The translations under genes were made by a program, and so were the position numbers. Shown in pieces: positions 1-10,752 of a stretch of DNA of 56,049 bases (the first letter of the stretch is position 1; each line of letters starts with the position of its first letter). Source of the stretch: Intoshia linei (taxonomy: Eukaryota; Orthonectida; Rhopaluridae). The notes below the pieces were generated by a model. It was not told the origin of the DNA. It saw only the letters and a program-made list of their open reading frames with translations, and did not search any database. The DNA is taken from NCBI GenBank assembly GCA_001642005.1, contig LWCA01000092.1, positions 1 through 56,049 of the forward strand. Direction: 5' to 3'.

Positions 1-2270
1 TGTTTTTCATTGCTACGCAATTTTTAAAGGTTATTACAACTACTACAACTACAAGATTACTAAAAGTAATACAACTTTGTTAATATTTCTATCATTTTTA
101 TACTTACTACAATCCTTGCAATATTGGTAAAATTCGCCTGAAATAGGTTTATAAAGTGCAGATTCAGATAATTATTTATACATAATTTGTATTTTTAAGT
201 ATTTATTAAATTGGTACTGAATATAACTTTTGAATATATTTACCGAAATTATTAATTATTTTAAAATAAATTTTTTTTCTTAAAAAACATTTTGCAGATG
301 CACTTAATCAACTTATCAATAATTGAAATAGAAATTGTTACAAACGCATACTTTTTCAGAAATTTTTTTAAATCGGACAGGAAAAGTGGATTTTTCCCTT
401 AAAGGTTGGTAAATTTTGATTTTAATGAAAATTGTTGGATTTAAGAATATTCTCTTAAAATGTATAGTCCAATATTTCTAAAATATTGAAATAATATCCG
501 TTGCTGATCTACAATTGTATATCTGCGTATATGTCATGGTTTAATTAAAAAATAAAGTCCTAGAATTAAAAACACATTTTCTAATATAATTTTTCGAGAT
601 CATATTTAATCGTAACATTTTATTAATTTCATTTTCAGAAATAGTCCTTCAGGGTTAAGATCCCAATTTACCCGTTTAATTAATTAAAATCTAAATTACT
701 CGCTTAAAATTTAAAAATTGCAACTTCATGACTAATTGTATATGACTATAACAGGTTTGGAATATGCCGCTGTTTTTATTTAGTTTTATTTAAAAAGTCC
801 CAATTCTGGTGTTCTGAAAGTAAAAAAGTACAAAGTAAAAATTACCAAAAATGTGAGTCTATTTGTGTAACCATATATTTATAAAACCAACATTCCCAAA
901 ATTCTAAGATTTTAAACTAGACAAATTTTAAGTAAGTTTTTTCCGTTACCAAAAATAAAATAAAATAAAAGTCACTGTAATGTTCGTTGTAATAAGATTT
1001 AAATAGAGCTTTTACAATATCAATAAATTTAATTTAAGATAAAAATTGATATCAAAAAAATGGTTCCAGTATTTGACAATCAGTAATAGTGATATAACAT
1101 CACTACAGTCACACTCAAAAATTTGGGTCTTCATGGATTGAAACCCTTAAAAACCCAAATTATCCATTTTTTAAAAATAAAAAAAAATGTAAATCAAGAA
1201 TTTAAAAAATCTCATAAATTTGTATCTTTACTGTCAAAAACTCCAATTACCACATTTTCTTAAAAATCAGGTGATACGGTCTGTTAATACGGTTAATAAA
1301 TCCGTATAACTTGGAAAAGCCCAAAATTTTAATACACAATATTGGAAAATATAAATCTTTACTATGAAAATGTTTTCAAAAAATACCTAAAACTCTATCT
1401 AAAAGAAATTGGGTACTTTTAACTTCATTGTGATAAACATTATGAGAAGTGTCGCTAATAATACTGGCAGCATTTTGTCTAACAACAAAGGATTGCTAAA
1501 AACAAATTATAAAAGAAAAATAAAAAAAAACCTCCCTAACGAAATTTGTGTTGTCAGATAATTGATTATTTATACTCATCCACTCTGACGGTGTGTAAAG
1601 GCTAGAGTCTTTTCTAGCAAATTTTTCCATTTTTTCAAAATAGATCAAATTGTTGATTATAATAAATTAACTAGATTTAATCTGGAATACCTTAACAATA
1701 AATGTTTGGTTTATGTATTTGTTTCCAACAAACACCTTGTTAAGCTCAATTGATAATGTTTTTATTCAGACTTGTAGCAAAATTTTCAATAAATCTATAA
1801 AACATTTAATATAAAATTTCTTTTCAAGAGCAATTGTCTTGTACACAATTGTTTAAATATGAGAGTTCACTTATTCAAAATTTAATGCGGTTGTAATTAA
1901 TGTGATATTGATTGAAACTCAATTTGAGTTGAAAATAATTATTGTTAATTTCATTAATATTGAGTAAATAAATGAATTGCAAAAACAATGTACAAACTAT
2001 TAATATATAATTCAAAATTAAAATTTAGTGCAGACAAATATTATTTAAATTATTGTGTTTATGCAAGACTAGTTGTATTGTTTATTACTAGCTGTTTCTG
2101 TTTTTATGTGGTGTGCATTAGTCATTTTATATCTTGGATATAAACAAAAAAATTAAATCACCTGCATTTATTAATACACTAATAATATACAAATACATAA
2201 TCACAATATACAATAAATCAAATAACTTATGTTGACAAAGTAAACTTTTTTAACCATCAATCAGATATAC
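1..2270. other. Intergenic, no gene seen
   Basis: AT-rich DNA dense in stop codons on both strands. I find no coding stretch with recognisable similarity. Short phrases such as 'tcaaaaactccaatt' near 1236 resemble pieces of the dispersed repeat described at 22.4, 31.1 and 47.0 kb, so part of this stretch is probably old repeat debris. Confidence 0.5.
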
Positions 2271-2599
2271 CAGGGGCGGATCCAAGAGGCTAGTTAATGG
2301 GGTGCGAGCGAAGCGAGCAATATATTTAACTTCGTTCAAGGCAAAAAAATTTTAGAGGCGTCTATTTTAATATCAAGGCGTTTAGTTTGATTTTAAAGCG
2401 TCTCTTTTAATTTCATTTAAAAGTTGTTATACAATAGTTTCCAAACTTGTATTTTTTTGCAAAAATAAAAAAAATGTAATGTTATGCGCTATCTATATTG
2501 TTTTAATAAATTAAAACCTTTTTCAGTTATTTTACAAAACATTAATTAAATATTTAGGGGTGCAACTGCACCTTCTGCACCCTCTTGAATCCTCTACTG
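2271..2599. mobile_element. Non-autonomous DNA transposon (hAT-like MITE), 329 bp
   Basis: The left end reads CAGGGGCGGATCCAAGAGGC and the right end, read inward on the minus strand, is CAGTAGAGGATTCAAGAGGG, an imperfect inverted repeat of about 20 bp. A perfect 5-bp direct repeat TATAC flanks it (2266-2270 and 2600-2604). There is no ORF inside. CAGGGGCGGATC-type ends are typical of hAT-type miniature elements. A 5-bp duplication is shorter than the usual 8, so the superfamily is an inference. The interior has the odd GC-rich phrase gcgagcgaagcgagc at about 2303. Confidence 0.7.
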
Positions 2600-3414
2600 T
2601 ATACGATTATATAAATCTTTGCATTTAGACTAAATTTGGTCGGTTTATTAAGATAAGAATAGTACAACTTTTTATATTAAATTTATTGTTACCGAAAATA
2701 TTTTTATAAGCAGGAATGACTGGAAAAATATCAATTATAATAACAATTGCAAATAGTACAATTGTGTAAAATTTAAAAAGTACAAAGTAAAAAAAAATTG
2801 AAATAAGAGTTAATGTATTGCTGGAATGTTATAATAAAGAAATGTATAATGAAGGAAAGGGAAGGATTTCTGTGGAATGGAAATTAATGGGTTCGTAGGA
2901 CCAATTGCTAAATAAATGCTAGTATCAATAAAATACTGTATTACAATTGTATAATTATTCAGTGTTGATAAAATGTCATTATAATTTTAAATGTTAATGT
3001 AGTATATTTAAATGTATATTAATTTCCTTCTACGTGTTACCGTTTATTTAAAACAATCTAATTTCTAATTTCTAATACAGTTTTTCGCGGCTTATTTTTT
3101 TATCAATGTTTTATTTTCTGAAATTCATTCCTTCAGAGTCAAAAACACAATTCCCCCTTTTTTTTAAAAATTAATATAAATTCTAAGACGCATTTTAAAA
3201 ATTAAAAAAGTTATCAAAAATACTATACCATTTACAACTCAATAATGCAATGGTGAAATACAATAATGGAATAGTGAAATTCAATAATGCAATAGTGAAA
3301 TACAATTATGTAACTAAGAAACTTTTTAAGTTTTAATTTACTAATTTATTGTTATTATCGTTTAAACATTGAGCTTGCCATTTTCTAATAAATTTTCAAA
3401 TATGATGATCAAAT
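2600..3414. other. Intergenic with a short tandem repeat, no gene seen
   Basis: No coding region recognised. Near 3120-3160 a phrase ending 'cagagtcaaaaacacaa' resembles parts of the dispersed repeat family seen elsewhere in the window. Confidence 0.5.
3240..3302. repeat. 21-bp tandem repeat, three copies
   Basis: Three consecutive 21-bp units of the form CAATAATGCAATRGTGAAATW, followed by a decaying fourth (CAATTATG). The units differ at one to three positions. No function is evident. Confidence 0.85.
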
Positions 3415-3651
3415 ATGAATTCAAGAAAAAATAACAAAAGTACTGTAGAAATTAGAAGATGTATTATTGAAACCCATAATGATGGTGGGGACTGGAAAAG
3501 GGTATGCGAATTGATGGGTATCAAAACCAGAACGGCATATTCATGGATAGAGAAACAAATGTACCATTTAAGGGATACAGGTGGAGCAACTCATACAAAA
3601 AAATCACCTGAAATCGTTTCTTTGTTATGGGTTGTAGATCAAATATTATAA
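3415..3651 (+). pseudogene. Helix-turn-helix fragment, probably from a Tc1/mariner-like transposase
   Basis: A 78-aa ORF. Residues 8-47 look like a helix-turn-helix: an acidic and aliphatic first helix, then GDWKRVCELMGIKTRTAYSW, which fits helix-turn-recognition-helix spacing. It is followed by a GGATHTKKSPEIV segment of the kind that links the two DNA-binding helices of Tc1/mariner-like transposases. The ORF then stops without any catalytic DDE/D domain. I saw no inverted ends around it. It is most likely a truncated transposon relic, and a small DNA-binding gene is the alternative. Confidence 0.45.
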
Positions 3652-4273
3652 CAGTGAGGTATTTAAATTCTAAGTTTTTTAAACATAAAAACTGTATTAG
3701 ATTTTAAAATTACAAATGGCAACCTCAAAAAAGTACATTTTCACTATCAAAAATCCATAAATTTTTAGATAGATTTGTACATGTATTAGCTTTTTTTAAA
3801 AATGAAAATGTAGTTCTAGAATTTTGAATAAAATTACAGCTCATATAGTTATCTCCAGTTAACACACAAAAATTTAATCTGACAAAGTGACGCCTTCATA
3901 GTCAAAAGAGTAATTTGGTTTTTTTTATTTTGTAACTATTTTAACAAAAAATTTGAAATAATTAATGGTCCTAGAGTATAAAAAAATTTAGTTTGATACA
4001 ACTTATATAAATACAAAAGTTCAATCTCAGAAATCTACGATGCTTTACATTTGACGTTTAAATTTTTATTTACAATAATTAGATTTTTGAAAAGTAGTCT
4101 GTAATAGTTTTCTTTTCTTGGTTCATCAGTTCTGTACTAATTACATCTTCAAGATCAAAACATTTTTAAAGCATCGTCTGTACAAAAATTATTAATTCCA
4201 TTTTTAAGTTCATTCAATTTTATAAAAATACTAAAAAATTATATAATAAATACTTTATCAAATATAAATAATA
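3652..4273. repeat. Intergenic, fragments of the dispersed repeat
   Basis: No gene. At 3850-4045 the phrases gttaacacacaaaaattt, agtgacgccttcatagtcaa and tataaatacaaaagttcaat match the 3' part of the dispersed repeat family at 22.8-23.0 kb and 47.3-47.5 kb, so this is a diverged partial copy. Confidence 0.5.
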
Positions 4274-4393
4274 CAGTCTAAATCCATATTAACGGAATTT
4301 TTGTTTCATACAAAAATGTTAACAAGAAAATCCATTTTGTTATAGACGTATTTTTTCCGTTAAAATAAGTTCCATTATAGAGGACTTAGACTG
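4274..4393. mobile_element. 120-bp MITE with TA target duplication (pogo/Tigger-like ends)
   Basis: The ends are CAGTCTAAATCC at the left and, inverted, CAGTCTAAGTCC at the right, with the inverted match continuing loosely (TTAACGGAA near both ends). The element is flanked by TA on both sides (4272-4273 and 4394-4395), the expected target duplication of Tc1/mariner/pogo elements. Related, decayed pieces lie at about 14.50 kb (attaacagaatttttgtta) and 15.15-15.21 kb (ataaggacttagacta). Confidence 0.75.
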
Positions 4394-4425
4394 TATTTAA
4401 AAAATTATTTATCTTTTTTCATTAT

Positions 4426-4674
4426 TTATTTTTCTTGATTTACATAACAAACACAATCTTCGAAAGCTGCAATAATAACATCTATTTCAGCATCTTCAAT
4501 ATCATCATAAGTTTCATTTTCGGTGTATGGACGGAATTCAACATCCTGCATTGGCTCATCGGATACTTGATCGTCACAAAGATTGGCTTTTTTCAAACAA
4601 TTTATTGAAACTACTGAATCCATACCCTCAATTGATTTTTCAATCGACCTTAAAATCTTTTTGAAGTCCACCAA
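4426..4674 (-). pseudogene. Possible C-terminal remnant of a pogo/Tigger-type transposase
   Basis: An 82-aa ORF. Residues 1-32 (ending VSINCLKKANL) resemble the stretch of pogo/Tigger (CENP-B-type) transposases that precedes their acidic tail, where a TIxNCFxKAGF-like motif is usual. The remainder is an acidic tail rich in D and E. It lies just outside the pogo-like 120-bp element, which supports but does not prove the link. No catalytic domain lies upstream, so it is a relic if the reading is right. Confidence 0.4.
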
Positions 4675-4754
4675 TTTGATACAATAATTTAAATTTATGT
4701 CTTCATTTAATATATATAAAATTATTTAAGTAACGCTTGTACTTTGGTTTAAAC

Positions 4755-5451
4755 CAAGCATTCTCAACCCTTTTTCGCTGTGAAAAATTAATATTTTATA
4801 TCCCTTGGTTGATGTTTCATAGAATCATGAATATTGACTGATTTTTTGTCCTATTTTTAATTTGACATTTAAAGTATTTTTTATGACTAGAAACTTGGCT
4901 CAGTCATAAATTTTAATAAAATAATTAAATAAAACCGCTGCTCCTAAAATAGAACAATGGAGGTTTCCCAATAAGTGTTTACACTTGTAAGTAATTTAAT
5001 TTAATACGAAAGAATTTACTTATACATGATTTTCACGTTATATATTAGTATTTCTAAGCCTTTATGTTTTAAAAACGACTTTATGTTACTGAAAATGTCT
5101 ATAATATGTAATAAATGTAGATAATTTTAATGGACCCCCAAAAAAGTGATGTGGACCCTATATACATATACATGTAGACTTTTTATTGATCTGATAAAAT
5201 ATGTAGTAAACAATACCTGAAAAACATGTTCAATTTTGGGAACATTGACAGGTTAAAGGTTAATATTAATAGTTCACCAAGTTTATCACCTCGTAAAAAT
5301 AGAGTACTTCATGTCTTTTGACCATCGTTCGTTTCATCCAAATGTAATGATTCATTAAAAATTGTCATTATTATTAATTTTTTTGGGGGTCCACAGGTTT
5401 TATGTAATATCATCTTAGGGGTCCACAGCGAAAAAGGGTTGAGAATGCCTG
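4755..5451. mobile_element. Non-autonomous hAT element, 697 bp
   Basis: The left end is CAAGCATTCTCAACCCTTTT and the right end read inward is CAGGCATTCTCAACCCTTTT. The inverted repeat continues to about 30 bp (TTCGCTGTG). It is flanked by GTTTAAAC (4747-4754) and CTTTAAAT (5452-5459), a 6-of-8 decayed target duplication. No transposase ORF lies inside. The CAGGCATTCTCAACC end is typical of hAT elements. Confidence 0.8.
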
Positions 5452-5674
5452 CTTTAAATCGACAACCACTGTAACTAAAATTAAATTAAAATTAACGACG
5501 ACTTATTAACCATAAAAGCATGATAAAATCAAAAATGTTATTGAATGAACAAATCAATATAATTTTTGATAAATGAAAAATAAAATGGAATAATCTTTAT
5601 TTTTATTTTGAATAAAAGTAAAGTTTTATTAAAATTAAATATTTGAAAATCTTTATAGGAAATTAAACAAATAT

Positions 5675-8600
5675 ATGAATCGACGAACCAAGAAGAATAG
5701 AGTGTATAGACAGCGAGACAAAAGTTCTAGCAGTGAAAATGAAACATGTAGAGACAAAAAAATGAGTGAAAAAAAGCAAAAAATTAAATCTAGATATTTA
5801 AATAAATCAAATATCAACCGTGTGAAAAAGGCACCAAGCAGTACTAATAAAATTAGTTTTGACATTGATGAAAATGCAGGTGAGGTTTGAATAATTATTT
5901 TAAATGTTAAATTATCACTAGATGTGGAAGAGTTCCAAATAAGAAAAGACAAAAATAGGACAAGTAAAAGGGAAAAAGTGAAACAGGCTTTAGCTGCTGC
6001 GATTGCTCAACAGGTATAATTTTTTTGCAAAATTATTAAATATTATTTTTAGGAACACGAAAGTGAGATATCACAAGAAATTAATAATGTACAAACCGCA
6101 AACAAACAACAAAATTTACCGCAAAGTATTCATGATTACTCCGAGTTGACTAGAAAATATACTTCGACTAGGGGTATTTTTATCAAAATATATTAAAAAC
6201 TTAATAATTTTACTTTGAAATTTTTAGAAACTCAGATTATTAATCCTCATATTGTACATTTGGCCAGAAAACAGAGAGAAAAGGCCAGACAAGTCAGCGA
6301 TTCAACTTACATACCATTAGCTCCACGTGATGTTGAAAACGAAGATGACCCAGACGGTGATGAATTTGACATTGACATGTTAAATAAAAATCAATGTTAT
6401 AAAGAAGTCGAACCTGAAAAATGTTCTATAATTGAAATGAAAGATCATCGACATAACCAGGAAGCTTATATGCGAGACATTGAAAATCAAATTAGAGATA
6501 GGGAACAAGCTAGTTCAAATTCAGATTCAGATTCTAGTACTGAGAATGCTGAAATGCGATGGGAAGAACAACAAATTAGAAAAGCCATGTCGTATAAAAC
6601 TGGACAGCCTATTTATTCTAAACACCCGAACCCTTTACCTAAAGAAATGAAATTTTTTTCTAATCATATACTTTACAATACCTTTGCAAAAGATGTATTT
6701 ACTTATAGGTTCTCTCATAAATTATCTTTTAGGCGAAACAATCTGATTCTAACAAGGAAATATTGGGAAAATATGTGAAATCTATTAAAAAATACGATAT
6801 TAATAAACTCAAAAACCTTACTATCGATGAAAGTTGGAGACATTGTGATACCACAGATGTGATGTGTATATTGCATGATGGGTTTGTCTTTATTTTTTCA
6901 CAATAAATGGGATAATTAGGATCAGTGTTCTCGAACAACAAAATATCAAGTACAATTCTTATAAAGAAGCCGTAATTAACAGAATGGACGAAATCAGACT
7001 ACTTCAAGATGTCGAAATTACAGGAAATGATTCTTTGCATGTCCAGTTTAATCTCATTAAAGAAATTACCACATACATTAATATTCTGGATGATTGTTTT
7101 ACTCAAAAGGTTAATTTTTTTCATATAACGTTGAGACGATCTCATAATTAATTAAATGGTTGCATGCTTTTAACGGAAGGTCTCAATAACGCGTTGTATG
7201 AGAATAGTTCAAAATTGTTAACAACTTTTCCTTTTTTTAATTACATTAAATCAAGTTTATTCTTGATTTTTATTTTGGTTGGTTGGTAAATTAATTGACG
7301 ATTTATGAGACATTGCGCAGAATAAAGAGAAATATTTGACCTATTTATAATACTCTTTCTAATTTTATGTTACGTTTAAAATGTGGTCTCCATACTCACT
7401 GGGTGACACCCTGAAAAGTAAAACACAATGAAAAATAAAAATGATAAATAAATTGAGAAATAAATCATAATATGAGGAGACCCTGTTTTTTGGGTAGTTT
7501 TAGAAAGACTGCAGAAGACGCATCTTTAATTATTTACTAGCATGCGTCTACTGATAATTTTAACTGTTCTCATTGAATTTAAATCGTATATCATTATCTT
7601 AAAATGGTATTATTATTTATTTTATTTTAAAACTTTTTAGGTGATTTTAATTAATCATCTCGAAAACAGAACTATAATAAATTTTACGAACAATAGCAAA
7701 TTTGTCATTTCTAGGCGTAGACAAAATATTAAGGATGAAGCGTCGTCTCTGATGGGGTTTTTGAAAAGTTATTTATTCAATCATACGTATAAAATAACTA
7801 TATTCAGATAAAACTGATGTGATAGAAGATGAACACCAACTTAAACTAATGAAAAAAAGACTAGATTCCCAATTACAAAGGAGGTTTATATTTTAATTAA
7901 TAACGATCCGAAAATTCGTATTATCCCCTTTATAGTACCGAGCCGCTTTTCCGCGACGAATATTTTTGGAAAATGGGGATATCCTTTTTCAACATTAAAA
8001 AATATATTTTTGAATGTCAACTGTTTATGGGTGAAATTTAAATTGTCTAGACTAGTGATTCCCAACCTATGGGTATTTACCCACGAGTGGGTAATTTGAT
8101 ATTTTTCATGGGTAATCTCGAAATTGGTTCTAAAAGAATAGGAATTTTTTTATTTTTTAGCGTCGCATGCACAGTAATGTATGAAATATAATTTTTCCCA
8201 TTGAGTCCTTCAGATTCAAAAACATAATTTACATTTTATTTTACTATTTTGTAAAATTAGTTTTTTAAAAAATTTTTATGGCTTATTCTAAAAACCTGAC
8301 CATCTAAAATGAAGTTAAACAATATAGTGGGTAATATCAAAAATGTAACTTTTTGATTAAAATATTTTAAATTGACTTGAATAAAATCTGATTTACACTT
8401 TTTAAACTTTAAATTTTTTCAATTTAACGTAAAATGGTATATTTTATTGCACAATAAAACAACCAAAAAATTTAAATTAAGTAATTATAAAAAGATGGTC
8501 ATTGTGCCATTCTTTACTAACACAATGGGCATAGGTTTATAAAATGTAACTTTTTGATTAAAATATTTTAAATTGCCCATGAATAAAATCTGAAGTTAAC

Positions 8601-10653
8601 TTTTCAATTTGAAATTAAATGATATATTGCATTATAATTACATAAATTGCCACGGCCGCACATAAACGATCTCACGACCGCAGGTTGTGCACCCCTGGTC
8701 TAGTAGTTATATGGAATTACGCATCGCTGACGATAATTTTTTTAGGGTCCTACAGCATGGTTGATTTACCTCATACCATTCGAACCAAATCCACAACTAT
8801 ATACCTGGGGGTCCGTGAGAATCAAATAAAATGTAAAAAAATTTATCAAATTTTATTTATTTTTATTATAAATTCTATAATTTTAAGTTTTAGATTTTAA
8901 ATTTATAGAGTTGACAGATTTTGGGAATTTATTCTAAACCTAGACGAATTGACCTACATTGTTATTTCACAAAATCTTACTTCTCTCCCACCTTTTATAA
9001 AATTTAATAAAAAATACCATTTTAAACCCTAAGAGAAAAATCGACTATTACCTTATGACCTTACCTAATAAATTATAAATCTACTTAATCAAACCAATAT
9101 CAAATAGTAAATCCCTTTTTCCAGTATTTTTTTGAAAAACATGATTTTACCAAATCTTATGAGAAAAACTTGTTATTCCAATCCCAAAATAAAAATCCAA
9201 TTTTATTTAAAAATATTTAAAGTAATTTTAACTTTAAAATGTTTAGTTTAAAACGGGAAGAAAAAAGAAATTTAATTGATAAAAAATCGCATTATGACGG
9301 ATACAGTTCGGATGATTTATTGGGTGGAAAAAATTTGGAAAGATCAAAAACGACTATATGTACAAATAATTACCTGCAACATGATTGTAATACAATATAA
9401 ATATTTTAGGCGGTATAAAAGAATCTCGTGATCGTATATTTGACGATGTTGCCGAAGAATATACAAATTATCAAAATTTATTTAAAAAGATAACCTTATG
9501 GGTAGACCGCGACGCTGAATTTGTAAAGAAATGTGGATTAATTTATTACGTAGGAGATTTGATTTCAATGCATATACGAAATAACCATATTACGTGGAAT
9601 CCTCTTGTGGTATATTTTCTATTACACCTAACATTTTTGCAGGTAAAGGATAACGGAATCAAATTTCATGACTGGTACAAGAATGTGGATAATTTTTACA
9701 AAGAAATTGGTCCCAAACTGGAGTTGGATGCAAGTGATGTTGATAAAATATTTTGTTATATTATTGATGCTACATTTATGCTAAAATTAGCCAGTACTAA
9801 ACCATCTAATGGTGTTATGATAGATTTAGAAATTGTAAAAGAATTTGACGCTTTATCAAAAAAAAAATGTACATTATTACGGACAATTTTGAATTCAATT
9901 TTCAATATTCACGTCGAGTTATTCAAACAACGCCAAAATTACCCAAACACATGTGTAATTAATTGTATAATTGGTTTATAGCTTTTTAGGAAATATTTAA
10001 ACTAATTGAGCAGAGAATAAAACTATCCATTGATGAAGATTTATATGTGCCGTTGTTTCCGATAAAGTAGGTTGTTAATGTAATATTAATGCATGTATAG
10101 AATACTGGAATCGCGAGATACGGATTGCGCCAAATTTCATAGTAGACAATTTTTTAGATCATTAAAGGTTTTCAATTGAAACGTAAAGGTTTAAATATAG
10201 TACATTTAGTTACTCGAAAATGTAATGATTTTGTCTAAATTTATAACCAAAACTTTTTTCATTGAATGCATCATAAACAACCTCATGGAAAGACATTTAA
10301 TATTATCTTTTCGGTATGATTGTGTTGATGAATTTTTTGTTGTCAAATGCTCGGAGGTAAATGTAATTTCGCCGATTTTTGACATTTATTTTTAGGTAGC
10401 ATCAAAATTTCAAAAACACAAATCGATTCTAAAACACGCAGACCCTTCTTTGCAAATTATTATTAAATTTATAAATTATCTCGCCCATGATTGGAAACAA
10501 AATTTTAATGTAAACTCCATCTATTACCTCACAAATTTAGAGTAAGTTTTAAAAATTATAAACTTTTAAAGTTTCGTATAATGAATCACCTTGTTTAGAT
10601 CAAAAATTAAAGATATAATTAACAATTTACAAGAAATTATTGAAGGAATTTAA
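5675..10653 (+). CDS. PAXBP1: PAXBP1/GCFC1-like nuclear protein (GCF C-terminal domain)
   Basis: Homologue of PAXBP1 (GCFC1), a nuclear GC-rich-sequence DNA-binding-factor family protein; the animal protein links PAX3/7 to histone methylation, and the family is also tied to splicing. Sixteen exons join in frame: 5675-5879, 5922-6013, 6053-6173, 6228-6694, 6733-6881, 6926-7109, 7641-7767, 7808-7883, 9247-9359, 9410-9609, 9643-9954, 9990-10066, 10101-10167, 10210-10356, 10396-10541 and 10599-10653, giving 845 aa (human 917). Matching blocks in order are a basic N-terminus, LARKQREKARQ, MRWEEQQIRKA, ISRRRQNIKDEASS, GYSSDD, ITWNPL, IDEDLYVPLFP and FHSRQFFRSLK. Most introns are 33-50 bp. The 1363-bp intron 7884-9246 holds a hAT MITE, and the 531-bp intron 7110-7640 shows nothing clear. 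The first ATG lies in a conserved-looking basic start. The function is known for the family and not shown here. Confidence 0.9.
8053..8697. mobile_element. Non-autonomous hAT element inside a PAXBP1 intron, 645 bp
   Basis: The left end is TAGTGATTCCCAACCTATGG and the right end read inward is CAGGGGTGCACAACCTGCGG, the diverged inverted ends usual for hAT MITEs. It is flanked by GTCTAGAC (8045-8052) and GTCTAGTA (8698-8705), a 6-of-8 target duplication. The interior carries two similar copies of a sub-repeat containing 'aatgtaactttttgatta' (about 8343 and 8546). No transposase. Confidence 0.75.
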
Positions 10654-10752
10654 CACCACGCATTGTATATTTAAATTTTTTATAATTTGTTTTCAATTTG
10701 AATTTGTTCTTGTTTTTTCGATATTGCCTCCGAAATACTTTGTTGATATAAT

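Noticed and set aside
2296-2320. GC-rich gcgagcgaagcgagc motif, possible regulatory site
   Set aside because: It lies within the 329-bp MITE, so it belongs to that element and not to a host promoter.
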